Assembly (NCBI GenBank): GCA_002501535.1
Contig: DLTY01000011.1
Location: forward strand, 1 to 14,397
DNA: 14,397 nucleotides
Source of the DNA: a bacterium UBP7_UBA7824
Lineage (GTDB): Bacteria > UBP7 > UBA6624
Direction: 5' to 3'
Shown here: positions 8,320-14,397 of the stretch, in pieces
Numbering within the stretch: the stretch's first letter is position 1
Layout: every line of letters begins with the position of its first letter
Made by a program: the position numbers and the translations under genes
The notes under the pieces: generated by a model
What the model was told of the DNA's origin: nothing
Database searches by the model: none
The model's input: only the letters and a program-made list of their open reading frames with translations

Positions 8320-9779
8320 CAAAAATAAACTGTAACAAAAATATAGTTAAACAATCTATCAAAACAAATATAGAAAATCTTATTGCTTCAGACTGTAAAG
8401 AAATGATTGATCTAGGTGAAAAAGATATCAGGATTTCAAAAAGAGAAATGCCTGGATTAACAGAGCTTTCAAGAGAATACAGAGAAAAACAACCGCTTAA
8501 GGGGGCTCGCATAACAGGATGTTTGCACATGACGGTACAAACAGCAATACTTATTGAAACATTGATTGATTTAGGAGCCGATATAAGATGGTCTTCATGT
8601 AATATTTTCTCAACGCAAGATCATGCAGCCTCATATATTGCTTCAAAAAATATTCCCGTTTTTGCATGGAAGGGTGAAACTTTAGAAGAATATTGGTGGT
8701 GCGTATTTCAATCATTAAATTGGCAAGGCGAAGGACCGGATTTAATTGTTGATGACGGAGGGGATGTAACATTACTAATACATCAAGGAATTGAATTTGA
8801 AAAAAACGGAAAACTTGCAGCTGAAAGCAGTCTAGACCAAAAGACAATAAACAACCTACTTAAAAAAGTTCATGATGAATATGGAAATAAATACTGGCAG
8901 CAAGTTTCAAAATCCATTAAAGGTGTAAGCGAAGAGACAACTACAGGTGTTTTAAGGTTAAACCAAATGCATAGCTCTGGAACTCTTCTTTTTCCTGCAA
9001 TTAATGTTAACGACTCAGTGACTAAAAGTAAATTTGATAACATATACGGATGCAGACATTCATTAGTTGATTCGTTGAATAGAGCAACAGATAATTTAAT
9101 AAGCGGCAAAAAAGCTCTTGTTTGTGGCTATGGTGACGTTGGAAAAGGCTCATGTGAATCACTCTTGGGTCAAAATGCCATTGTTGCAGTTGCTGAAATA
9201 GACCCAATATGTGCACTGCAAGCCTGCATGAAAGGTCTAAGGGTGATGACTGTCGAACAAGCTATCGAAGAAAATTTTGATATATATGTAACAGCTACAG
9301 GGAATAAAGATATTATTAATGTTGAACATATGAAAAAAATGAAAGTCAATTCAATAGTTTGCAACATAGGCCATTTTGATAATGAAATAGATATGGTTGG
9401 GCTTGAAAAAATGCTAGAAGAAAAAGAAGTAACAAGGGAAGAAATTAAGGAAAATGTTCATCTATGGAGTTTTGAAAAAGAGAAAACTTCAATAATAATA
9501 CTTGCTGAAGGAAGGCTCGTTAATCTATCCTGCGCTACAGGGCATCCCTCATTGGTCATGTCATGCTCATTTGCTAATCAAGTCTTGGCTCAAATTGACT
9601 TATTTAACAATAAGCATAAAATACAGGTAACAACATTGAGTAAAAAGCTAGATGAAAAAGTTGCACAACTACACATGAAACACTTTGATGCAAAGCTTAC
9701 AAAATTGACTAAACCGCAAGGAGAATACATACAAGTTCCGGTTGAAGGTCCATACAAATCAGAAGAATATCGCTATTAG
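8316..9779 (+). CDS. ahcY: S-adenosyl-L-homocysteine hydrolase (adenosylhomocysteinase)
   Basis: This NAD+-dependent cytosolic enzyme splits S-adenosylhomocysteine into adenosine and homocysteine, relieving product inhibition of methyltransferases. The 487 residues are highly conserved: [56 protein letters not shown] with the substrate-site Lys and Asp, the NAD motif GYGDVGKGS (about 271-279), NIGHFD, CATGHPS, and the C-terminal tail ending in YRY that completes the neighbour's NAD site. It includes the extra segment of about 35-40 residues (about 160-200) seen in many bacterial and plant enzymes. The frame is open from an ATG at 8301, but 8316 is preferred because it makes an ATGA overlap with the preceding stop. 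No metK, metH, mtn or luxS gene is next to it, so its linkage to rel and dtd appears to be operon packing rather than a pathway cluster. Confidence 0.98.
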   Translation: MTKINCNKNIVKQSIKTNIENLIASDCKEMIDLGEKDIRISKREMPGLTELSREYREKQPLKGARITGCLHMTVQTAILIETLIDLGADIRWSSCNIFSTQDHAASYIASKNIPVFAWKGETLEEYWWCVFQSLNWQGEGPDLIVDDGGDVTLLIHQGIEFEKNGKLAAESSLDQKTINNLLKKVHDEYGNKYWQQVSKSIKGVSEETTTGVLRLNQMHSSGTLLFPAINVNDSVTKSKFDNIYGCRHSLVDSLNRATDNLISGKKALVCGYGDVGKGSCESLLGQNAIVAVAEIDPICALQACMKGLRVMTVEQAIEENFDIYVTATGNKDIINVEHMKKMKVNSIVCNIGHFDNEIDMVGLEKMLEEKEVTREEIKENVHLWSFEKEKTSIIILAEGRLVNLSCATGHPSLVMSCSFANQVLAQIDLFNNKHKIQVTTLSKKLDEKVAQLHMKHFDAKLTKLTKPQGEYIQVPVEGPYKSEEYRY

Positions 9780-9781
9780 AA

Positions 9782-10786
9782 ATGCATAAAAATGTTCTGG
9801 TTACCGGCGGTTGCGGCTTTATTGGCAGTGCCTTTTTAAGAAAATTTGTACCGAAATATAAAAATATAAACTTTCTGAATTTAGATTTATTAACATATGC
9901 TGGAAATAAAAAAAATGTTGAAAAAGTAGAAAAATTTAATAATTATAAATTCATACACGGTGACATAAGAGATAAAGAAAAACTAAAAATAATTTTTAAA
10001 AATATTGATTCAGTTATTCATTTTGCTGCTGAATCTCATGTTGATAGGTCTATAGACAATTCTGATGATTTCATAAAAACAAACATACTTGGAACACATT
10101 GCCTTCTTGAAGAATCAAGAAGAAATAATATTACTAAATTTATTGCAATAAGCACTGATGAAGTTTATGGCTCTCTCTCGGAATCGGATAAACCCAGTAT
10201 AGAAAATGATAAACTTAAACCAAGATCACCCTACTCTGCATCCAAGGCATCTTCAGACCTTCTTTGCCTCTCCTATTATGAAACATTTGGAATGCATGTA
10301 TGCATTACTCGATGTTCAAATAATTATGGCCCGTATCAATATCCAGAAAAATTAATACCTGTAATAATCAAAAAAACATTAAACAATGAAAAAGTACCTA
10401 TGTATGGAGATGGAAAAAACATTAGAGATTGGATTCATGTTGATGATCACGTAGATGCCATAGAGGCAATTTGGCAAAAGGGGTCTGCTGGAGAGATTTA
10501 CAATATTGGAGGCGATTCTCCAAAAAGAAATATAGAAATAGCAAAAAAAATACTAGCTCTCCTAGGCAAGGATCAAAAGAATATTGAATTTGTAAAAGAC
10601 AGACCTGGTCATGATTGGAGATATGAAGTAAATCATAAAAAAATAAAAAATAATCTAAATTGGAATCCAAAAATCAACTTTTCACAAGGTGTTGAAGATA
10701 CAGTTCAATGGTATATTGAAAATGAAGACTGGTGGAAACCTTTATTAAAAGAAGCGGGAGGAAGAAGAGGCTTAAAAAATGAATAG
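9782..10786 (+). CDS. rfbB: dTDP-glucose 4,6-dehydratase
   Basis: RmlB/RfbB converts dTDP-glucose to dTDP-4-keto-6-deoxyglucose, the branch point to dTDP-rhamnose and other 6-deoxy sugars of the cell surface. The 334 residues are an extended short-chain dehydrogenase: the NAD motif TGGCGFIG (8-15), HFAAESHVDRSI, the STDEVYG active-site segment, catalytic YSASK, RCSNNYGPYQ, RDWIHVDDH and the specificity tail DRPGHDWRY. The STDEVYG plus RPGHDWRY combination separates it from UDP-sugar epimerases. It starts 2 bp after the ahcY stop and its end overlaps the following gene by 8 bp. The usual partners rmlA, rmlC and rmlD are absent here, so it is an isolated member placed among housekeeping genes. 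No Shine-Dalgarno sequence is visible. Confidence 0.96.
   Translation: MHKNVLVTGGCGFIGSAFLRKFVPKYKNINFLNLDLLTYAGNKKNVEKVEKFNNYKFIHGDIRDKEKLKIIFKNIDSVIHFAAESHVDRSIDNSDDFIKTNILGTHCLLEESRRNNITKFIAISTDEVYGSLSESDKPSIENDKLKPRSPYSASKASSDLLCLSYYETFGMHVCITRCSNNYGPYQYPEKLIPVIIKKTLNNEKVPMYGDGKNIRDWIHVDDHVDAIEAIWQKGSAGEIYNIGGDSPKRNIEIAKKILALLGKDQKNIEFVKDRPGHDWRYEVNHKKIKNNLNWNPKINFSQGVEDTVQWYIENEDWWKPLLKEAGGRRGLKNE
10766..10770 (+). promoter_or_regulatory. Shine-Dalgarno site for the potassium-channel gene
   Basis: AGAGG lies 8 nt before the ATG at 10779, inside the last codons of rfbB. It supports that start and shows that Shine-Dalgarno initiation is used here even though many neighbouring starts lack it. 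Confidence 0.55.
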
Positions 10787-11726
10787 AAGAAAAATAAGTA
10801 AACTTCTAGGAGCTCTTCTTTTAATAATATTCATTGGAACTGAAGCTTTTAAAAAATGGGAAGGGCTGGAAACAGCGGATGCACTTTATCTAACTGTAAC
10901 AACAATAAGCACTGTCGGCAATGTTGCTGGTCCTGAAACAAATGTAGGAAAACTTATAGGAATGCTTCTGATAATGAGTGGTCTTTCTGTTTTTTCACTT
11001 GTTGTTATTGAAACAACAAAAGCAATTTCAGACGGACATTTTCGAAAAATCTACAGGAGAGGAAAAATGGAACAAACAATAAAAAAAATATCAAAACACG
11101 TCATAATATGTGGGCTAGGAAGGATGGGTTCAAAAGTGATGGATGAACTTCAAAAATCAAATAAAAAATTTGTCATTATTGAAAAAAATCAAGAAACAGT
11201 GTCAGGTCTTGAAAATCAAGATACTTTGTATGTTTTAGGTGATGCAACAATTGACGAAGTTTTGATAAAAGCAGGTGTACAAAAAGCTAGCGGTTTGATA
11301 GCGTGTCTTGGTTCTGATTCGGAAAATGTTTTCCTAACCCTCGCAGCAAGAAATCTATCTCCAAAGATATCAATAGTTGCTAGAGCTTTTTCAAAAGATG
11401 CCGTTGCAAGGCTTAGTCAAGCCGGCGCAAACAAGGTCATATCTCCATTTGAGCTTATTGGTCCTTGGTTGGCAAGAGCTGTTAAAAATCCAGAAAAACA
11501 TGATTTTTTAGAAATAATAACTAATTCAAGTTCAAAAAATCCAATACATGAATTAGAAGTTGGTTCAAATTATCTTAACAACAAGACAATATCTGAAAGC
11601 AACATAAGAGAACAAGAAAAAGGAATAGTTCTTGCTGTAAGAAGGAAAGGGGAAACACATCTTAACCCTTCACCTGATTTCAAACTTAAAGAAAAAGACA
11701 AAATATTCATACTGAAAGAAAACTAA
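10779..11726 (+). CDS. Two-TM potassium-channel-like protein with RCK (TrkA_N and TrkA_C) domains
   Basis: An MthK-like architecture: TM1 (about 8-24), a pore helix LYLTVTTIS (37-44), a filter segment, TM2 (about 58-82), then a cytosolic TrkA_N/RCK Rossmann domain with GLGRMG (112-117) and a TrkA_C domain (about 225-315). Such proteins form tetrameric K+ channels gated by ligands on the RCK ring; here NAD(H) or another nucleotide would be expected at GLGRMG. The 315-residue length fits the family. Oddity: the filter reads TVGNVAGPET instead of the usual TVGYGD followed by a Pro-x-Thr, so the Tyr-Gly pair is replaced by one Asn and the loop is one residue short. K+ selectivity is therefore doubtful. 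An AGAGG sequence supports the start, which overlaps rfbB by 8 bp. Family assignment is firm; ion specificity is not. Confidence 0.9.
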   Translation: MNRRKISKLLGALLLIIFIGTEAFKKWEGLETADALYLTVTTISTVGNVAGPETNVGKLIGMLLIMSGLSVFSLVVIETTKAISDGHFRKIYRRGKMEQTIKKISKHVIICGLGRMGSKVMDELQKSNKKFVIIEKNQETVSGLENQDTLYVLGDATIDEVLIKAGVQKASGLIACLGSDSENVFLTLAARNLSPKISIVARAFSKDAVARLSQAGANKVISPFELIGPWLARAVKNPEKHDFLEIITNSSSKNPIHELEVGSNYLNNKTISESNIREQEKGIVLAVRRKGETHLNPSPDFKLKEKDKIFILKEN

Positions 11727-11727
11727 A

Positions 11728-12309
11728 TTGAAAAAAATACTTTTTGCAACACATTCGAAAGGAAAAATAAAAGAATTTCGTAGGTTTATCAAAAACTGTA
11801 AAGTTTTCTCTTTAAATGATTTGAACTTGAAAGACATACCTGAAGAAAATGGAAAAACATTTGAAGAAAATGCCCTTATAAAAGCGAATTACTGGCAAAA
11901 TAAAATCAGTCATTCATTTGTAATTGTTGCAGAGGATGCTGGTATAGAAGTTGATGCTCTGAATGGAAAACCTGGAGTGCATTCTGCAAGGTATGCAAAA
12001 AATGAAAAAGAAGCAAATCGAAAAATGCTTAAAGAGATGAAAGATATTGCCGAAAACAAAAGGACAGCTAGGTACGTTTCTGTTTTTGCAATCGTACAAC
12101 ATGGTGATTCAGATATTCTTTGGAGGGCAACATGTGAAGGCTCAATATTAAAGAAGCCTAGTGGAAAAAAAGGTTTTGGCTACGATCCTATATTTTTCAG
12201 CAACTCGTTAAAAAAAAGCTTTGGAGATGTTTCCTCGAGCGAAAAAGATTTTGTGTCTCATAGAGGTAAAAATCTTAAGAAGCTGCAAGAATGGATAGAT
12301 TCAAAATAA
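11728..12309 (+). CDS. rdgB: XTP/dITP pyrophosphatase (RdgB/HAM1)
   Basis: This house-cleaning enzyme hydrolyses deaminated purine nucleotides (dITP, XTP) to monophosphate and pyrophosphate, keeping them out of DNA and RNA. The 193 residues include ILFATHSKGKIKEF (4-17), TFEENALIKA, AEDAGIEVDAL (metal-site acidic residues), PGVHSARY, GFGYDPIF and SHRGK, all in family order and at normal length. The start is TTG at 11728: the N-terminus from there matches the family exactly and there is one base after the previous stop. The conserved Asn of the N-terminal TxNxxK nucleotide motif is Ser (residue 10). It is the last gene of the plus-strand series and meets carA tail to tail. Confidence 0.95.
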   Translation: MKKILFATHSKGKIKEFRRFIKNCKVFSLNDLNLKDIPEENGKTFEENALIKANYWQNKISHSFVIVAEDAGIEVDALNGKPGVHSARYAKNEKEANRKMLKEMKDIAENKRTARYVSVFAIVQHGDSDILWRATCEGSILKKPSGKKGFGYDPIFFSNSLKKSFGDVSSSEKDFVSHRGKNLKKLQEWIDSK

Positions 12310-12310
12310 A

Positions 12311-13372
12311 CTAACTAATCATCTTCCTAAATTTAGAAAAAATATCCAAACTATCTAAAGGCCCCGGGCTTGCTTCAGGATGAAATTGAATAGCCATTGC
12401 TGGAAAGCTCTTATGAGCTATTCCTTCGACAGTATTGTCATTTAAAGCTGTATGAGTTACATATAAATCAGTATCTTTCAAACTGTTTGGATCAACAGAA
12501 TATCCATGATTCTGAGTTGTTATAACTGCTTTTCCAGTTGCATCGTCACGAACAGGATGATTGCCACCCCTATGACCAAATTTTAATTTAAACGTATCTC
12601 CTCCAAAAGCTAAAGCAAGGAGCTGGTGTCCTAAACAAATTCCTAAATAGGGTTTTGATTCAGCAAGCGTCTTTACAGTTTTTAAAACACCTCCAATTGC
12701 TTTTGGGTCACCTGGACCAGGGCTTACAACAACTGCATGAGGGTCATCATTAAGAATATCCTCTGCTGATGTTGAATAAGGATACTGGATAACATTAAAA
12801 CCCTCATCCAAAAGATAATTAATGATTGATTTTTTAACCCCAAGATCCAAAAGAGCTACAGTGGGACCTTTACCCTTGTGCACAATTTTCTTTTTAGTGC
12901 TCACGTCATGAACTAAGTTTAAACTTTCAATAGGTGGTGAATCTTTTACAAGGCTCAAGAGACTGTCTCCATCCTCAACTGATGAAATTCCGCCAGGAAC
13001 AACACCTTTTGATCTTATTTTCTGAGTTAAAGATCTTGTATCTATCTCAGATATACCTGTTATGTTCTTATCTGTTAACCATTTATCAAGACCTTCTCTT
13101 TTCTCAGTTTGTAAACCATGAAACTCTTTAATTATCAAACCTCTTGCAGCTTTACAATCAGACTCGTTAAACCCTTCTGAAACTCCATAATTTCCAATCA
13201 TGGGGTATGTAAAGGTCACAATTTGACCAGCATACGAAGGATCAGTTAAAACCTCTTGATAACCAGTCATATTTGTTGTAAATACTATCTCACCTAAAAC
13301 AGTTCCCTTTTTGCCTATAGCTAAACCCTCATAGATTGAACCATCATCAAGTGTCAAAAAAGCTTTATCCAA
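12311..13372 (-). CDS. carA: Carbamoyl phosphate synthetase small subunit (glutaminase)
   Basis: CarA hydrolyses glutamine and passes ammonia to CarB for carbamoyl phosphate, feeding pyrimidine and arginine synthesis. The 353 residues have the N-terminal CarA domain (LDDGS, VFTTNMTGYQEVLTDPSY) and a class I glutamine amidotransferase domain with the nucleophile elbow GICLGHQ (Cys about 246), KFGHRGGNHPV, QNHGYSVD, and the His/Glu dyad in FHPEASPGP (about 331 and 333). The frame is open from a GTG at 13387, but TTG at 13372 is the better start: a near-perfect AAGGAGG lies 5 nt before it, and the resulting [12 protein letters not shown] aligns with other CarA N-termini. It overlaps pyrB by 8 bp, so the two are cotranscribed. 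No carB follows; the gene ends one base from rdgB on the other strand. Confidence 0.97.
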   Translation of the reverse strand: MDKAFLTLDDGSIYEGLAIGKKGTVLGEIVFTTNMTGYQEVLTDPSYAGQIVTFTYPMIGNYGVSEGFNESDCKAARGLIIKEFHGLQTEKREGLDKWLTDKNITGISEIDTRSLTQKIRSKGVVPGGISSVEDGDSLLSLVKDSPPIESLNLVHDVSTKKKIVHKGKGPTVALLDLGVKKSIINYLLDEGFNVIQYPYSTSAEDILNDDPHAVVVSPGPGDPKAIGGVLKTVKTLAESKPYLGICLGHQLLALAFGGDTFKLKFGHRGGNHPVRDDATGKAVITTQNHGYSVDPNSLKDTDLYVTHTALNDNTVEGIAHKSFPAMAIQFHPEASPGPLDSLDIFSKFRKMIS

Positions 13373-14267
13373 AATTGCCTCCTTCACTCAAGTATTTTAT
13401 TACTGCTGCCCTTCCATACAAACCCCAATTTACCTGATTGAAAATAAGGGATCTTTCATGTTTTAAAAGGTCTGAAGAGATATCAACACCCAACATAACA
13501 GGACCTGGTGCCATTAAATACTGATTCTCATTTAAGGAATTTACTGTAATGTCAGAATAAGATTTTAAAATTTCTGTATCAGTGGAGCTCCATCTTTCAG
13601 ATTGAGGTCTTAAAACATACAAAACATCAGAATAATCTTGTGCTTCTTGAAGGGTGTCAAAAGAATTTAAATCACTTTTGAAGCTTGATGTTGGCAGCAA
13701 AGACAAATCAACGCCTAAAGATGGCCACAAATTAATCAGGGAGTGTGCCACCCTGCTATGCTCAACATCTCCAATAATTGTTATCTTCTTGCCGCTTAGA
13801 CCGATTGAGTCCATCAAGCAAAAAGTGTCTCCAATCACCTGTGTTGGATGTTCACCCTTTCCATCTCCTGCATTGATTATCCACATGTCAACATCATTTA
13901 AAGCTTTGAGTTGTGATGGCAAAAATTCTTCAGATGACCTTAAAACAATACCATCTAACTCTAAAGAATTTAGATTCAAGACAGTTTCTTCTATCGATTC
14001 ACCTTTGGTTAAAGAAGAATTTTTAATATTAAAATCAATCGCCCTGCCACCTAATGCAAAAATAGCTTCATTGAAGGATGTTTTTGTTCTTGTTGATGGT
14101 TCTTGGAATATTAACGCTACAGTACCAACAGATTGTTCAATTAATGAATCTTGCAATAATTTACTCTTGCCAGTGTTTTTTAAATGTGAGGTCAGAGAGA
14201 ATAAAAAATCTAATTTATCTTTATTTAAATCTTTAGAACTTACTAAACCTCTCAAATCAACCAACAA
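13365..14267 (-). CDS. pyrB: Aspartate carbamoyltransferase catalytic subunit
   Basis: PyrB joins carbamoyl phosphate and aspartate to carbamoyl aspartate, the first committed pyrimidine step, directly using the product of CarAB. The 300 residues show the carbamoyl phosphate site [10 protein letters not shown] (56-65), the neighbour-donated loop LTKGES (86-91), Arg110, HPTQ (140-143), HSRVAHS (170-176) and the aspartate site LRPQSER (219-225). Near the C-terminus the usual HPxPV loop reads APGPV (253-257), losing the His. No ATG is near the start; TTG codons at 14267, 14264 and 14255 are possible and none has a clear Shine-Dalgarno sequence, so the first few residues are uncertain. The start overlaps the hppA end by about 11 bp, and carA overlaps its 3' end. 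No pyrI regulatory gene and no pyrC are seen. Confidence 0.93.
   Translation of the reverse strand: MLVDLRGLVSSKDLNKDKLDFLFSLTSHLKNTGKSKLLQDSLIEQSVGTVALIFQEPSTRTKTSFNEAIFALGGRAIDFNIKNSSLTKGESIEETVLNLNSLELDGIVLRSSEEFLPSQLKALNDVDMWIINAGDGKGEHPTQVIGDTFCLMDSIGLSGKKITIIGDVEHSRVAHSLINLWPSLGVDLSLLPTSSFKSDLNSFDTLQEAQDYSDVLYVLRPQSERWSSTDTEILKSYSDITVNSLNENQYLMAPGPVMLGVDISSDLLKHERSLIFNQVNWGLYGRAAVIKYLSEGGNFG
13378..13384 (-). promoter_or_regulatory. Strong Shine-Dalgarno site for carA (AAGGAGG)
   Basis: On the minus strand AAGGAGG lies inside the end of pyrB, 5 nt before TTG at 13372 and within codons 2-4 of the longer GTG frame. It therefore decides for the TTG start, and it is the clearest ribosome binding site in the window. 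Confidence 0.75.
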
Positions 14268-14397
14268 AAGGAGCTATAACTAAACTTACAACTGCCATTA
14301 ACTTCAGCAAAATATTCAAACTTGGACCTGCAGTATCCTTAAATGGATCTCCAACAGTATCGCCGACAACAGCAGCCTTATGAGCTTCTGAACCTTT
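14257..14397 (-). CDS. hppA: Membrane-bound proton/sodium-pumping pyrophosphatase, C-terminal end (partial)
   Basis: Only the last 46 codons are in the window; the gene continues beyond 14397. They contain [20 protein letters not shown], the highly conserved C-terminal substrate-site segment with the DPFKDTAGP core that binds Mg-pyrophosphate, then [21 protein letters not shown], the final membrane helix. HppA proteins hydrolyse pyrophosphate and pump H+ or Na+ across the inner membrane. The residues that distinguish K+-dependent from K+-independent forms, and H+ from Na+ pumping, lie outside the window. The TGA stop at 14257-14259 falls inside the pyrB N-terminus, so hppA and pyrB are likely cotranscribed. 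Confidence 0.94.
   Translation of the reverse strand, partial: KGSEAHKAAVVGDTVGDPFKDTAGPSLNILLKLMAVVSLVIAPFVG

Noticed and set aside
12355..12375. GC-rich GGCCCCGGGC segment considered as a terminator stem between rdgB and carA
   Set aside because: It is inside the carA coding sequence at the conserved PGP segment and has no adjoining T-run or loop.
13654..14283. A 209-codon plus-strand open frame opposite pyrB
   Set aside because: It is antisense to pyrB, whose frame carries the full set of ATCase motifs; the plus-strand translation shows no recognisable domain and has no start signal.
1..14397. tRNA, rRNA, CRISPR, insertion sequence, phage or toxin-antitoxin elements
   Set aside because: The plus and minus coding genes fill the window; gaps are 41 bp or less and no repeat arrays or mobile-element proteins were seen.

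Overview
This is a very compact stretch of an AT-rich bacterial chromosome. It holds ten complete plus-strand genes behind one 5'-truncated gene, and a minus-strand block of two complete genes plus one truncated gene. Nearly every base is coding: the largest gap is about 41 bp (1477-1517), and most neighbours overlap by 1-13 bp or lie within 2 bp. There are no tRNA or rRNA genes, CRISPR arrays, insertion sequences, phage genes or obvious repeats. Small-genome features (TAATG/ATGA overlaps, TTG starts, shortened proteins) suggest a streamlined, free-living, possibly marine planktonic bacterium. The SecD is short (418 aa), and the order secD-secF-recJ-rel-dtd-MBL hydrolase resembles the cluster of Gram-positive-type and Chloroflexota-type genomes more than the gammaproteobacterial one. 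The lineage cannot be fixed from this window.

Layout: 1-1476 is the C-terminal part of a ClC-family chloride transporter or channel with two CBS domains. After the only visible gap, which holds a weak promoter-like sequence, a tightly coupled plus-strand series runs to 12309: secD and secF (Sec translocon motor), a RecJ-like DHH phosphoesterase lacking its C-terminal OB region, a bifunctional Rel/SpoT (p)ppGpp enzyme, a divergent D-aminoacyl-tRNA deacylase, a glyoxalase II-like metallo-beta-lactamase-fold hydrolase, S-adenosylhomocysteinase, dTDP-glucose 4,6-dehydratase, a two-TM potassium-channel-like protein with RCK/TrkA domains, and the RdgB/HAM1 XTP/dITP pyrophosphatase. On the minus strand (read from 14397 down to 12311) are the last 46 codons of a membrane pyrophosphatase (hppA), then pyrB and carA, which overlap one another. 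The two blocks converge with one base between their stop codons.

Functionally this is a housekeeping region: protein export, stringent response, translation quality control, methyl-cycle recycling, nucleotide-pool cleaning, ion homeostasis and the first steps of pyrimidine synthesis. RdgB and AhcY are clean-up enzymes; RdgB, CarA/PyrB and HppA sit around nucleotide and pyrophosphate metabolism. No clearly undescribed system is visible. The points worth a second look are several conserved enzymes with key signature residues changed: the potassium channel selectivity filter, the ClC coupling glutamate and GREGP loop, the PyrB HPxP loop, the Dtd SQFTL and NxGP motifs, the Rel zinc-finger cysteines, and the missing RecJ OB region. 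All these reading frames are otherwise intact, so the changes look like real divergence rather than pseudogenes.
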